Assembly (NCBI GenBank): GCA_035272605.1
Contig: DATEQM010000179.1
Coordinates: 1 to 36,987 of the forward strand
Reading direction: 5' to 3'
Length of the DNA stretch: 36,987 nucleotides
From: JOPF136 sp035272605
GTDB taxonomy: Bacteria; Acidobacteriota; Terriglobia; Acidiferrales; UBA7541
This document shows positions 7,370-16,103 of the stretch, in pieces. Under the pieces are notes generated by a model, which searched no databases, was not told where the DNA came from, and saw only the letters and a program-made list of their open reading frames with translations. The position numbers and the translations under genes were made by a program. The first letter of the stretch is position 1, and every line of letters starts with the position of its first letter.

Positions 7370-8152
7370 ATGGCATACGAGAATTTGCTCTACGAAGTGC
7401 GCGAAAACATCGCCTGGATCACCTTCAATCGTCCGAACGTGCTGAACGCGCTGAACCACGCCACGCTCGTGGAATTGAACCATGCGTTGCATGCGGCGCG
7501 CGAGGATGAGGCGGCGCGGGTGGTGATCCTGACCGGGGCGGGCGAGAAGGCGTTTGTGGCCGGCGCGGACATCAACGAACTGGCGAAGATGAATCCCGTA
7601 ACGGGACAGCAGACGGCGCTGTTTGGCCAGGGCGTATTGCGGAATCTCGAAACCATGGGCAAGCCCTCGATCGCCGCGATCAATGGATTCTGCCTCGGCG
7701 GAGGCTGCGAAATGGCGCTGGCCTGCTCGATGCGAGTGGCGAGCCGGACGGCGAAGATCGGACAGCCGGAAGTGAAGCTGGGAATCACGCCCGGCTACGG
7801 CGGTTCGCAGCGCCTGCCGCGCCTGGTGGGGAAGGGACTGGCGCACGAAATGATCTTGACCGGCGAAATGATTTCGGCGGAGGAGGCACTGCGCATCGGC
7901 CTGGTGAACCGCGTGACCGAGCCGGGCGAATTGCTGTCCACGTGCGAGGGCATCGCGAAGAAAATCATCGAGAGGTCGCCGCTGGCGGTTCGCTACGCGA
8001 TGGAGGCGATCGAGCGGGGGATGGAGATGCCGCAGCAAGAGGGGCTGTTTCTCGAAGCGACGCTCTTCGGGCTGTGCGCTTCGACCGAAGACATGCGCGA
8101 AGGGACGCGGGCATTTCTCGAGAAGCGTCCGGCGCAATTCAAGGGCAAGTAG
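7370..8152 (+). CDS. Enoyl-CoA hydratase (crotonase family)
   Basis: Hydrates 2-enoyl-CoA to 3-hydroxyacyl-CoA, feeding the dehydrogenase encoded just upstream. 260 residues, typical of Crt/EchA. The oxyanion-hole segments AFVAGADINEL (about 61-71) and NGFCLGGGCEMALAC (105-119) are intact. Both catalytic glutamates are present: E114 in GGGCEMAL and E134 in IGQPEVKLGITPGYGG, which marks an active hydratase rather than an isomerase or divergent crotonase. The C-terminal helices end FLEKRPAQFKGK, as in the family. The start ATG is preceded by GCAGAGGAACCC. The gap to the dehydrogenase contains a short GAAA/TCGAAAATCG-type repeat. Confidence 0.95.
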   Translation: MAYENLLYEVRENIAWITFNRPNVLNALNHATLVELNHALHAAREDEAARVVILTGAGEKAFVAGADINELAKMNPVTGQQTALFGQGVLRNLETMGKPSIAAINGFCLGGGCEMALACSMRVASRTAKIGQPEVKLGITPGYGGSQRLPRLVGKGLAHEMILTGEMISAEEALRIGLVNRVTEPGELLSTCEGIAKKIIERSPLAVRYAMEAIERGMEMPQQEGLFLEATLFGLCASTEDMREGTRAFLEKRPAQFKGK

Positions 8153-8183
8153 CAAAAGCAGAAAAACGAAAAGCGAAAATCGC

Positions 8184-9104
8184 ATGACCGAGAAGAAAGC
8201 GCGACCGGGCGAGGTGTCTGGGATTAGCCGGCTGAGCGACCGGCGCGGCGCCGGGATTGCATTTCGGGACGCTCCCGGAGAACATGGACGCATGTCACGG
8301 CGAACGCAACGCCACGACGGTGGAGAGGACGCCGGCTCCCTGGGCGCCGACTGGGAATGGGCGAAAGGCGCGCTTTCGAGCCTGGGCGGCTGGGCGGGAT
8401 TGAAGAGCGGCTCGTGGTTTTATGATTTTGCGCGCTCCACGTTTCGCAGCTACTACGAGCGCGCCACACCGGAATACCTGCGGGAGAAATACCCCGGTAG
8501 AGGCACGGAATTTATTGCCGACCGGCTGATCCGCGTGGCGGCGAAGAACGCGATGCTGCTGGGCAGCGTGACGGGCGCGGCGATTTCGGCGGACGAACTG
8601 GCCGGGCTGCTTACGGCAGGCGAGGGGGGCGTGGGGATCCCGGGAAACGTGCTGCTGGGCCTTGCGGCGGCGGGCGCGGAACTGGTGCTGCTGGTGCGCT
8701 TCCAGCTCCAGATGGTGGCGGGACTGGCGCGGCTCTACGGGGTGGAACTCGACCCGGAAGATCCCGAGGACGTGCTGACGATCTTTACTTTCGCGCTGGG
8801 CGGATCGCTGGCCGAACGGGCGGGGCGGCTGGGAATGAAAGTGGGGGCGCGCGCCACGCGGCGGATGGTGGAGCGGCGCGTGAGGCGCGAGATGCTGGCG
8901 CCCTGGAAACTGGTGGGCGAGCGCGTGGGCGCGAGGCTGGCCAGCCGGTCGCTGCTGAAATACGCCGTGCCGATGGTGTCGGTGGGAATCGGGGCGGCTT
9001 GGAATTACGCCACCACACGCGCGCTGGGACGGCTGGCCCGGCGGCATTTCGAGGGGCGGGCGCGGGAGGAGTCCTCGCTGGTGTTGCGCAGAGCGCAGGC
9101 CTGA
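8184..9104 (+). CDS. EcsC-family protein
   Basis: 306 residues resembling the EcsC family (named for a Bacillus protein linked to the EcsAB transporter), whose biochemical role is not established. The N-terminal ~50 residues are charged and low in conservation. The core from about 75 includes a small-residue-rich hydrophobic stretch (LLGSVTGAAISADELAGLL). It is followed by IPGNVLLGLAAAGAELVLLV and LQMVAGLARLYGVELDPEDP, the pattern expected for EcsC (amphipathic helices, YG-[VF]-[ED]-L-D). A second hydrophobic segment near 270-285 suggests membrane association. An alternative start at 8292 (MSRRTQRH) is preceded by GGAGA and may be the true one. A GAAAAACGAAAAGCGAAAATCG repeat lies immediately upstream. 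Confidence 0.65.
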   Translation: MTEKKARPGEVSGISRLSDRRGAGIAFRDAPGEHGRMSRRTQRHDGGEDAGSLGADWEWAKGALSSLGGWAGLKSGSWFYDFARSTFRSYYERATPEYLREKYPGRGTEFIADRLIRVAAKNAMLLGSVTGAAISADELAGLLTAGEGGVGIPGNVLLGLAAAGAELVLLVRFQLQMVAGLARLYGVELDPEDPEDVLTIFTFALGGSLAERAGRLGMKVGARATRRMVERRVRREMLAPWKLVGERVGARLASRSLLKYAVPMVSVGIGAAWNYATTRALGRLARRHFEGRAREESSLVLRRAQA

Positions 9105-9160
9105 GGGATTGCCGGGCTCAGGTTGCGCAGCGTTCGATTCCTGCGCTTTTCTAAAGAGCA

Positions 9161-9730
9161 ATGTCATCCGAGCGAAATGAAATGCGGGGAAGTCTTCGCG
9201 CCGGGGGGATGCGATTCGGCGTGGTGGTCTCGCGTTTCAACAGCTTTATTACCGAGCGGCTGCTCGCTGCCGCGCTGGACACGCTCCGTGCCGCGGGCGC
9301 GGCGGATTCCGACCTGGAAATCGTTCGCGTGCCGGGGTCGTTTGAGATTCCGGTGGCCGCGAAGCAATTGGCGCGAACCGGGCGCGTCGAAGCGATCCTG
9401 TGCATCGGCTGCATCCTGCGCGGTGAGACCGCGCATTACGATTACGTCTGCTCGGAGAGCGCACGCGGCATCATGCTGGCGCAAATGGACACGGGCGTGC
9501 CCATGGCGTTCTGCGTGCTGACGTGCGACTCGCTCGAACAGGCCATCGACCGCGCGGGACTGAAAGGCGGAAACAAGGGCGCGGAGGCAGCGCTGGCCGC
9601 CATCGAAATGGCCAGGCTGATGCGGAAGCTCGCGCCCACCGCCGCAGCCTCCCAGAAGGCTTCTCCTGCCGCCGGTTCCGGCCGGAAGCGCCCGGCCACC
9701 GCAGCGCGCCGGCCACGAAGCGCGCGATGA
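9161..9730 (+). CDS. ribH: 6,7-dimethyl-8-ribityllumazine synthase
   Basis: Penultimate enzyme of riboflavin synthesis: condenses 5-amino-6-ribitylamino-uracil with 3,4-dihydroxy-2-butanone 4-phosphate. 189 residues; the catalytic core occupies about 15-150 and includes VVSRFNSFITERLL, the VPGSFEIPVAAKQL block, CIGCILRGETAHYDYVC with the catalytic His (the histidine of TAHYDY), and GVPMAFCVLTCDSLEQAIDR followed by GNKGAEAA. The C-terminal ~35 residues are an unusual Ala/Pro/Arg-rich extension beyond the normal ~155-residue length. The stop overlaps the nusB start (ATGA), the common ribH-nusB arrangement. Confidence 0.97.
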   Translation: MSSERNEMRGSLRAGGMRFGVVVSRFNSFITERLLAAALDTLRAAGAADSDLEIVRVPGSFEIPVAAKQLARTGRVEAILCIGCILRGETAHYDYVCSESARGIMLAQMDTGVPMAFCVLTCDSLEQAIDRAGLKGGNKGAEAALAAIEMARLMRKLAPTAAASQKASPAAGSGRKRPATAARRPRSAR

Positions 9731-10131
9731 CGCTGCGTCGCAAGGCGCGCGAACTGGCCCTCCAGCTTCTTTACCAATGGGAACTTCGCGGGGAGCCGCC
9801 GGAAAAAGTGGAAGAGGCGTTCTGGCCCGGGGCGCGGGCCGCGGAACGCACGCGGGGATTCGCGCACCGGCTGTTTACTGGCGCAGTGGCCGCGTTACCG
9901 GAGCTCGACGCGCTGATCGAGCTGCACGCCACGAACTGGCGGCTGGACCGCATGAGCGCGATTGACCGCAATATCCTGAGGCTGGCCACCTTTGAGCTGC
10001 GATACGCCACCGCGCCGCCGCGGGTGGTGCTGGACGAAGCCGTGGAGCTGGCGAAGAAATTTTCCGATGACGCCGCGCCTGCGTTTGTCAATGGGGTGCT
10101 GGATGCGATTGAGAAGGCGGAGAAGACGTGA
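9727..10131 (+). CDS. nusB: Transcription antitermination factor NusB
   Basis: 134-residue all-helical RNA-binding protein that, with NusE (S10), binds boxA of rRNA leaders to prevent premature termination. Family signatures: RRKARELALQLLYQWELRGE at the N-terminus, MSAIDRNILRLATFEL at about 77-92, and the C-terminal block VVLDEAVELAKKFSDDAAPAFVNGVLDAI. Start ATG overlaps the ribH stop (ATGA), implying translational coupling. The gene downstream is convergent. Confidence 0.97.
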   Translation: MTLRRKARELALQLLYQWELRGEPPEKVEEAFWPGARAAERTRGFAHRLFTGAVAALPELDALIELHATNWRLDRMSAIDRNILRLATFELRYATAPPRVVLDEAVELAKKFSDDAAPAFVNGVLDAIEKAEKT

Positions 10132-10356
10132 CTGCTGACGCGTGACTGGTGTCGGAGAGAGACCTCATAAAGGGTTCGCTGGTGCTGATTGGAGATTTCC
10201 TGCTCCCCCTTTTTTCCCCTGCCGAGCACGAAGCCGCAAAACTGAGTGAAGACGCATCGCTGCCGCGTCCGCTCTTCCCACCAGTCACTCGTTACTAGTC
10301 ACCAGTCACCGTCCACGAAGCGCTCGTCAGGAAGGAACGCCCACGGGTCGCGCGGC

Positions 10357-11247
10357 CTACACTTCGATGTGGCCTTCCATTACGGGAACGGCGGTTCCGC
10401 TGACACGCGGGACGAGTTTTGTTCCGGCGCGCTCGACGTGAACGTTGATCTCGCTGGGGCGGCCCATCTCGATGCCCTGGTGGATCTGGAGATTCTCCCC
10501 CGGCGCGAGTTTGCCGTGCTGCACCAGATAGGCGGCCAGAGATCCGGCAGCGGAGCCGGTGGCCGGGTCCTCGTAGAGTGCCCAGGGAATCATCCCGCGG
10601 GCAAAGACTTCACCGCGTCGGCCGGCGGCAAAGCAGTAGGCCAGCGTGCCGTGCTTGGAAATCAGATGGGCGAGGTCGTGAATGTCCAGGCGGATGCGCT
10701 TGAGCGCGGCGCGGCTGCGCAGGGGCACCATCAGGTTGAAAATTCCAGTGGAGACGTATTCGAGTGGGAGCTTCGGGTGGAGATCCCCGGCGCGGAGGCC
10801 CAGGGCCTCCATCAGGGCCTTTGCGGGCACGCGGTTGGGGAAGAAGCGCGCGGGCGTCTGCACCATGGTGACGCGCGAGGGGCGTCCGTTCTCAAAGTCG
10901 ACGTCAACGGGGAGGAGTCCCGCACCCACCTCCTGGGTGATGCGCACCGTACCGTCGTTGATGGGAACGACCCCGAGCGTGGCCAGCAAGAACCAGGTGC
11001 CGATGACAGGATGGCCGGCGAGCGGAAGCTCGTGCGTGGTGGTGAAGATGCGCAGGCGAGCGAGAGCGCCGTTGTGCGAGGGCCGCTGCACGAAGACGGT
11101 CTCCGAAAGATTCATTTCGCGGGCGATGGCCTGCATGCGCTCGGGGGGTATGCCGTCGCCGTCGGTGACCACGGCGAGGGGATTGCCGGCGAACTGTTTG
11201 CTGGTGAACACGTCCAGAGTGTAGAAGCGTCTTCTCACCGGGAGCAC
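10357..11247 (-). CDS. PhzF-family isomerase/epimerase-like protein
   Basis: Member of the PhzF (phenazine biosynthesis-like, diaminopimelate-epimerase fold) family. Members catalyse isomerisation reactions, but most, including this one, have no known substrate. About 296 residues. Visible motifs: RRRFYTLDVFTSKQFAGNPL at the N-terminus, REMNLSETVFVQRP carrying the conserved catalytic Glu, PLAGHPVIGTWFLLA, and ALYEDPATGSAAGSLAAYL near the C-terminus. No family-like ATG exists; GTG at 11247 (with AGGA just upstream) or GTG at 11238 is the probable start. An in-frame extension to 11544 runs through a palindromic repeat and into the phosphohexomutase gene, so it is not believed. It lies downstream of that gene on the same strand. 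Confidence 0.9.
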   Translation of the reverse strand: MLPVRRRFYTLDVFTSKQFAGNPLAVVTDGDGIPPERMQAIAREMNLSETVFVQRPSHNGALARLRIFTTTHELPLAGHPVIGTWFLLATLGVVPINDGTVRITQEVGAGLLPVDVDFENGRPSRVTMVQTPARFFPNRVPAKALMEALGLRAGDLHPKLPLEYVSTGIFNLMVPLRSRAALKRIRLDIHDLAHLISKHGTLAYCFAAGRRGEVFARGMIPWALYEDPATGSAAGSLAAYLVQHGKLAPGENLQIHQGIEMGRPSEINVHVERAGTKLVPRVSGTAVPVMEGHIEV

Positions 11248-11403
11248 CGTTCCTGCGTGCTGACGGGCGGTGTCGAAAGGGGCCCCGGGGAGCACGCAAG
11301 GGCGAGTATACGCGAGATGCCGGGCTTGCGGCACGAATCGGAGATTTTCCCGGCAGGGGCGAGAGCCGAATTGGCGGGTGGGCGCTACGATGCGCCGGCG
11401 GAT

Positions 11404-11423
11404 GACAGGCAGGAATGCCTGTC
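11404..11423. repeat. Dispersed palindrome GACAGGCA-N4-TGCCTGTC
   Basis: Perfect 8-bp arms around GGAA, in the gap between the phosphohexomutase stop and the PhzF-family start. It resembles the other short palindromes in this window in having a GAA/GA-type centre (see 20740, 21455, 26402). Confidence 0.7.
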
Positions 11424-12920
11424 CTACAGGCCGCGCACGAGAGTTGCCGTGCGGTCCAGGATGGTGCGCGTTGTGGCGGGGGAACTGGTTTCGGCGTAGA
11501 GGCGGAGCATGGGTTCGGTGCCGGAGCCGCGGATCATTAACCAACCCGCTTCGCGCGGGGGCCTACCTTTGTCGCCCAGGTAGAGTTTGACGCCGTCGAG
11601 GGATTCGCGATTCACGACTGGGAAGTCGAGATGGCGGGCGAGATTCGGATTGCTGAAAAACTCCAGGGCTTTTTCCTTCTGGCCGGGGCGGAGCTCGAGG
11701 TCCACGCGGCCAAAGTGGTGCTCGCCGAATTCGGCGTGCAGGTCGCGGATGATTTCTCCGAGCGATTTGCGGTGCCAGGCAAGCACTTCCGCGAGCAGAA
11801 GCGCGCTGACGGTGGCGTCGCGCTCGGGCAGGTGGAGCTTCGTGCCTATGCCGCCGCTCTCTTCACCGCCCAGCAGGATGTCGCGTTCCAGCATGAGCTC
11901 GCAGATGTACTTGAAGCCGACGGGAACTTCGTAGAGGGCGCGGCCGAATTTGGCGGCGAGCTTGTCCACGAGCTTGGTGACGGAAAAAGTCTTTGCGACA
12001 TCGCCGGGGACGTGGCGAGTGCCGGCGAGATGCCAGAGCAGGATGGAAAAAATTTGGTGAGGGTTGACGAAGGCGCCGTCGCGGTCCATTGCGCCGATGC
12101 GGTCGGCGTCGCCGTCCATGGCGAAGCCGGCGTGGAACTGCCCCGCGCGCATAGCGGCGCGCATGGGCTCGATGTGAGGCTCGATGGGCTCGGGATGGAC
12201 GCCGCCGAACAGAGGATCGCGGCGGCCGCGGATTTCCTGGCAAGCGATCCCGTGGCGTTCGAACAGGGCTTTCAGCAGGCCGGCGCCCGAGCCGTGCATG
12301 GGGTCAATCAGGAAGCGGAACTGGGCGGCCCTCAGGCGATCCCAGTCCACGAGTTTGTCGAGGGATTCGAGATAGGGCGCGCGCACGTCGAGCGAATGGA
12401 TGAGCGCGGGGCGCGGGGGAAGCGCGGGAACGCCGTCGCGGAGGACGACGGCCAGTTCCTGCTCGATTTCCGCGACGATGGAGGGAAGCGCGGAGCTACC
12501 GTAGCTGGCCTTGTACTTCATGCCGTTCCACTTCGCGGGATTGTGGCTCGCGCTGATGACGATGCCGCCCGCGGCGCCGCGCTGGCGGACGAGCAGCGAG
12601 ATGGCAGGAGTGGGGCAGGATTGCTCCGCGAGCCAGACGGGAATGCCGGCAAGGGTGAGCGTTTCCGCGGCGGTGCGGGCGAATTTCTCAGAGTCGAATC
12701 TGTTGTCGTAGCCGACGAGGACGCCGCGTTCGGGATTTTCGGCGCGGACGACATAGCGCGCGATGGCGTGGGCGACTTTGCGGACGTTCTCGTGGGTGAA
12801 GTCGTCGGCGATGATGCCGCGCCAGCCGTCGGTACCGAACCGGATCGTGACTGGTGACTCGTGACCCGCCAGGACACCGGCGGGCAGGCTGGTGACTGGC
12901 GGGGAGGGGCGGCACGGCAT
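11424..12920 (-). CDS. Phosphoglucomutase/phosphomannomutase family protein
   Basis: Alpha-D-phosphohexomutase that interconverts hexose 1- and 6-phosphates through a phosphoserine. 498 residues in four domains. Conserved sites: active-site serine Ser125 in ISASHNP, the metal-binding loop DGDADR at 269-274, the sugar-specificity loop GEESGG at 352-357, and the phosphate-binding RGSGTEP at 464-470. Which sugar it uses cannot be read safely, though the GEESGG loop fits glucose/mannose-type enzymes. manA and manC lie 4-6 kb away on the same strand, so a phosphomannomutase role in making mannose-1-phosphate is plausible. The N-terminal ~24 residues precede the usual TIRFGTDGWRG beginning and are encoded by a GTGACTGGTGACTCGTGAC-type repeat, so the true start is uncertain. 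No better in-frame start was found. Confidence 0.92.
   Translation of the reverse strand: MPCRPSPPVTSLPAGVLAGHESPVTIRFGTDGWRGIIADDFTHENVRKVAHAIARYVVRAENPERGVLVGYDNRFDSEKFARTAAETLTLAGIPVWLAEQSCPTPAISLLVRQRGAAGGIVISASHNPAKWNGMKYKASYGSSALPSIVAEIEQELAVVLRDGVPALPPRPALIHSLDVRAPYLESLDKLVDWDRLRAAQFRFLIDPMHGSGAGLLKALFERHGIACQEIRGRRDPLFGGVHPEPIEPHIEPMRAAMRAGQFHAGFAMDGDADRIGAMDRDGAFVNPHQIFSILLWHLAGTRHVPGDVAKTFSVTKLVDKLAAKFGRALYEVPVGFKYICELMLERDILLGGEESGGIGTKLHLPERDATVSALLLAEVLAWHRKSLGEIIRDLHAEFGEHHFGRVDLELRPGQKEKALEFFSNPNLARHLDFPVVNRESLDGVKLYLGDKGRPPREAGWLMIRGSGTEPMLRLYAETSSPATTRTILDRTATLVRGL
12845..12901. repeat. GTGACTGGTGACT-type repeat at the phosphohexomutase 5' end
   Basis: Contains GTGACTGGTGACTCGTGAC (12847-12865) and a further GGTGACTGGC at 12890. 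Related sequences occur at 10134-10152, 10271-10312 (opposite orientation) and 27196-27224. Here the repeat is inside the predicted coding N-terminus; elsewhere it is intergenic. Confidence 0.6.
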
Positions 12921-13065
12921 GGGAGAAAGTTAGCAGGTTACGGTTGGAGGCCGAAAGGTGAAAGTTGGCTATGTGCGGAATGGATATGGAAAGGATCGCT
13001 CTGGGACAATGGGCCAATTTCCAAATGGTGACAAAGCGGGGATGATTGGGGCAAGGGAACCGCTC

Positions 13066-13965
13066 TCACCGGCGCTTGAGAGCTTCGAGCGCTTCGAGCG
13101 TGCGCGGCCAGTCGGATCCCAGCAGACGGGAGAGGCTGCGATCGGCGAGAAGTTTTCCGCCCGTTTGGCAGCGGGCACAGTAATTCGTTTCGTTGTCGGC
13201 GTAGCGGATGCGCTGAATCTTTTCTCCACACCTCGGGCATGGCTCTCCATATCGTCCGTGAACGGCCATGCCTTTGCGAAACGCGGTTACGTTTTCGGGG
13301 AAGCCGGACCCCGCCTCGGCTCGCAGCCGGTCAATCCAGAACGTGAGAGTCTGACGCGTTGCGGCGAGCAGGCGTTCCCACTCGGGCGGCACGAGTTTGT
13401 GGGTGAGAGTGACCGGAGAAAGTTGCGCTGCGTGCAGGATTTCATCGGAATAGGCGTTACCGATGCCGCTGACCAGGCGCGGATCGGTAAGAGCTCGCTT
13501 GAGCGTGTGATTTTCGGCCGTAAGCGCGTCGCGAAACGAGCTAAGATCGCTCGCAAAGATTTCGATTCCGCCCGGGTCCACGGAACGCAGGCCTTTCTCG
13601 CCGGCAAGGACATGCAACGAGGCGCGATGCTTTATGCCGGCTTCCGTAAGCACCAGAGAGCCGGTGGGAAAATCGAAAGCTCCCAGATTCCGGCGGCCGG
13701 CCAGCTTCGCCTTTGGCGGACGCCAGTGCAACCGGCCGGCAATCATCAAGTGCAGCACCAGCCAGAGATCGCCTTCCACTCCAATGGCGATGCGCTTGCC
13801 GATGCGCCGCAGTTCGCGCACCAGGCGGCCTTCCACGCTGGTGACCGGCGGCTGTGCGGTTCGCAGCAGAAAAGGGCTGGCGAGCCGCACGCGCTCGACC
13901 GGCTGCGCGACGATGCGTCGTTCGAGGGCACTGATGTAGGCGGCGATATCCGGCAGTTCCGGCAT
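13066..13965 (-). CDS. mutM: Formamidopyrimidine-DNA glycosylase family protein (Fpg/Nei)
   Basis: Base-excision repair DNA glycosylase/AP lyase acting on oxidised bases. 299 residues starting MPELPDIAAYISALERRIV, so the N-terminal proline nucleophile (Pro2 after Met removal) and Glu3 are present. Lys57 (RRIGKRIAI) is at the position of the essential beta-hairpin lysine. The helix-two-turn-helix region includes LVSGIGNAYSDEILH. A C-terminal zinc finger has C243, C246, C263 and C266. The position usually held by the zinc-finger arginine (R-x-T-x-x-C) is Asn258 (ADNETNYCARCQ), which suggests a distinct Fpg/Nei subfamily and perhaps altered substrate preference. The ATG at 13965 was chosen because the enzyme needs MPEL at its very N-terminus; the upstream frame to 14088 is spurious. 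Confidence 0.92.
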   Translation of the reverse strand: MPELPDIAAYISALERRIVAQPVERVRLASPFLLRTAQPPVTSVEGRLVRELRRIGKRIAIGVEGDLWLVLHLMIAGRLHWRPPKAKLAGRRNLGAFDFPTGSLVLTEAGIKHRASLHVLAGEKGLRSVDPGGIEIFASDLSSFRDALTAENHTLKRALTDPRLVSGIGNAYSDEILHAAQLSPVTLTHKLVPPEWERLLAATRQTLTFWIDRLRAEAGSGFPENVTAFRKGMAVHGRYGEPCPRCGEKIQRIRYADNETNYCARCQTGGKLLADRSLSRLLGSDWPRTLEALEALKRR

Positions 13966-14291
13966 GGTTATCAGCTTGCAGTCGACACCCGCGCTTTTGC
14001 AACATGCGCTTAGCGAGAAAGAGAAATGGCCGGCGCCCGTTCCGGCGGGATGACGACCGAGCCGGGAGAGAACGAGGGACCGGACCAACTTCCGGATTGC
14101 CGACGATTCGATCAGAACCCGACATGCGATGGTGCTAGGATTTATTCGTGAACGAGTGTTCTGACCGTTTTTTCCACACTAGCGGCCTTCGCGTCGTTGA
14201 GCGCTTGCGCGGTCTGGCTCTCGTTGGGAGAAGGCGTTCCATGTCTAAAAAAATAGTCGGGTATCCGAGGCAACATGCTTAAGAGGGACAA
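13966..14291. other. Divergent intergenic region, 326 bp
   Basis: Lies between the mutM start (-) and the methyltransferase start (+). Promoters for both must be here, but no convincing -35/-10 pair was found. AT-rich patches occur at 14138-14150 and 14241-14262. No RNA gene or repeat recognised. Confidence 0.4.
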
Positions 14292-15314
14292 ATGAGCAAC
14301 CAAGAACCGCAAGCACAACCCGTCTCCCCATCGATGCAGATGATGCAGATCCTGTGGCCAGGAGCAATCGCGGTGCAGGCCATCCATGTTGCCGCCAAGT
14401 TCGCCCTTGCCGATCTCATCGCCAGCGGCCCCAAGAGCATCGAGGAACTGGCAGAAGCCACACATACGCATGGCTCGTCGCTGGGGCGGTTCTTGCGGGC
14501 GCTCACGAGCCTCGGGATCTTCGCCGAGGACACGACGGGCCGGTATCGACAAACCGCGTTGAGCGACACGCTCCGAAGCGATCATCCGGAGTCGATCCGG
14601 CCTTCGGCCATGATGCTGGGCGCGCATTTTGTCTGGGAGCCATCCGGCGCGCTAGAGGAGACGGTTCGGACCGGGCAACCGTCGTTCGAACGCGTATACG
14701 GCGCCCCATTCTTCGAGTACCTGGCTGGGCATTCGGACGATGCTGCTGTCTTCAACGCCGCGATGAGTTCCTCGCCAGACTATCTGGCCGCCATCGTCGG
14801 CGCGTACGACTTCTCCAAGTTTGAACGAATCGTCGATGTGGGCGGAGGCCATGGCCGACTTCTTGCCGGAATCCTCATTGCCAACCCTCGCCTGCGCGGT
14901 GTCCTTTACGACCTGCCCGACGTAGTCGCCGAAGCGTCCGCCCTGCGGCAGGAGCCGATAAGCCAGCGGTGCGAAATCATCGGCGGAGATTTCTTCAAAG
15001 GAGTTCCCGCCGGAGCTGACGCGTACCTGTTGAAGGGCATTATCCATGACTGGAACGACGAGGCGGCTTTGAAGATCCTGAAAAACTGCCGGCGCGCGAT
15101 CCACCCGGATGGCCGGCTGTTGGTCGTGGACGCGGTGTTGACGCGGTCCACGGCCCTCACAACGGCGCTGATGGACATGTTGATGATGGTCTTGACCAGC
15201 GGCCAAGAGCGAACCGAACCGGAGTTTCGGTCCCTCCTTCAGGAAGCGGGCTTTTCGATGGTGCAGGTGATTCGGGCGGCGGGCGTTTCCATGATTGAAA
15301 GCCGGCCCGTCTAG
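14292..15314 (+). CDS. SAM-dependent O-methyltransferase, plant-OMT/AcmB-like family
   Basis: 340 residues matching the class of O-methyltransferases with an N-terminal winged-helix dimerisation domain and a C-terminal Rossmann domain (Pfam Methyltransf_2 type). The N-terminal part holds LADLIASGPKSIEELAEATH and LGRFLRALTSLGIFAEDTTG. The SAM-binding motif VDVGGGHGR is at about 181-189. The acidic YDLPDVV follows the second strand, and LKGIIHDWNDEAALKIL carries the catalytic-base histidine His252. Close relatives methylate phenolic or carotenoid hydroxyls; the substrate here is unknown. AGAGGG is 6 nt upstream of the ATG. It stands alone, with no biosynthetic neighbours, so no pathway is proposed. 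Confidence 0.9.
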   Translation: MSNQEPQAQPVSPSMQMMQILWPGAIAVQAIHVAAKFALADLIASGPKSIEELAEATHTHGSSLGRFLRALTSLGIFAEDTTGRYRQTALSDTLRSDHPESIRPSAMMLGAHFVWEPSGALEETVRTGQPSFERVYGAPFFEYLAGHSDDAAVFNAAMSSSPDYLAAIVGAYDFSKFERIVDVGGGHGRLLAGILIANPRLRGVLYDLPDVVAEASALRQEPISQRCEIIGGDFFKGVPAGADAYLLKGIIHDWNDEAALKILKNCRRAIHPDGRLLVVDAVLTRSTALTTALMDMLMMVLTSGQERTEPEFRSLLQEAGFSMVQVIRAAGVSMIESRPV

Positions 15315-15644
15315 GGAGGCCCGTGGTGCCGAAGGCATTGCATCGGAATAACCCAAGTATGTTTTGACAGAAAATCCGGGTAGTAGCCGGTTGACGAGCG
15401 ACCCGGAACTTAGCGAAACAACTTCTGAGTGGCCGACCAGCCGCTCAGTGACCTTATCCAGTACTGTGAGCTATGGTGATGTTACGCCAACTATCATGGA
15501 TATACGGTTCCGTAAAAAGGATCCGGCACCAATTCGCTGCATAGAATCACAGACGCAGCGTCTCAGTTTGATGCGGGGGTCATATGGGGAATGTCGGCAA
15601 AATTAACGGACGCCGCCGATACGAGTCGGATGGGGAGATACGCA
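15315..15644. other. Intergenic stretch, 330 bp
   Basis: Slightly richer in AT than its surroundings. A TTGACA at 15364-15369 has no acceptable -10 at the right distance. The open frame at 15364-15606 starts at TTG, has no ribosome binding site and gives a composition unlike a folded protein, so it is not called. Nothing else recognised. Confidence 0.35.
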
Positions 15645-16103
15645 ATGAAAACCGATTCATCGCCAGCATTAGCCTTGGGCACGCGGGACGGAAACGAAAA
15701 TCCGGCGCGGGAGATCGCGCTGTGGCGAATTTATCTTCTGAGGGCCGGATACCTCTTGATTGCCGTCGGCATGGGAATGCAGAAGGTTCCTGCCTTCCTT
15801 CATCACAGGCCTTGGGAGCTGATGCATGGCGTGGTCAATTCCATGCTGCTCGCCCTAGTGCTGCTGGCGGTTCTAGGGCTACGCTATCCCTTGAAAATGC
15901 TGCCGCTTCTGTTCTGGGAAATAGCATGGAAGGCCACATGGCTTCTCGCGGTGGCGCTGCCTGGCTGGCAGAACCACACCATGGACGCAGACACCTGGGA
16001 CACAACTTTTGCCTGCCTGATGAGCGTGATCTTCCTGTTCGTCGTGCCGTGGGACTATGTCTGGCGGAATTTTGTCGCCGCACGCGGTGACCGCTGGTGG
16101 TGA
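15645..16103 (+). CDS. Four-helix membrane protein, unknown function
   Basis: 152 residues with a ~25-residue polar N-terminus and about four membrane segments: ~30-48 (LLRAGYLLIAVGMGMQ), ~62-82 (NSMLLALVLLAVLGL), ~84-104 (MLPLLFWEIAWKATWLLAVA) and ~118-138 (TFACLMSVIFLFVVPWDYVW). The polar N-terminus and the final RNFVAARGDRWW tail are both likely cytoplasmic. The ATG at 15645 was chosen because GGGGAG lies ~8 nt upstream; starts at 15591 or 15630 would add 18 or 5 residues. No recognised family motif. Probably a small uncharacterised integral membrane protein. Confidence 0.7.
   Translation: MKTDSSPALALGTRDGNENPAREIALWRIYLLRAGYLLIAVGMGMQKVPAFLHHRPWELMHGVVNSMLLALVLLAVLGLRYPLKMLPLLFWEIAWKATWLLAVALPGWQNHTMDADTWDTTFACLMSVIFLFVVPWDYVWRNFVAARGDRWW

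Noticed and set aside
15364..15606. 80-residue frame between the methyltransferase and the membrane protein
   Set aside because: TTG start, no ribosome binding site and a composition without hydrophobic pattern.
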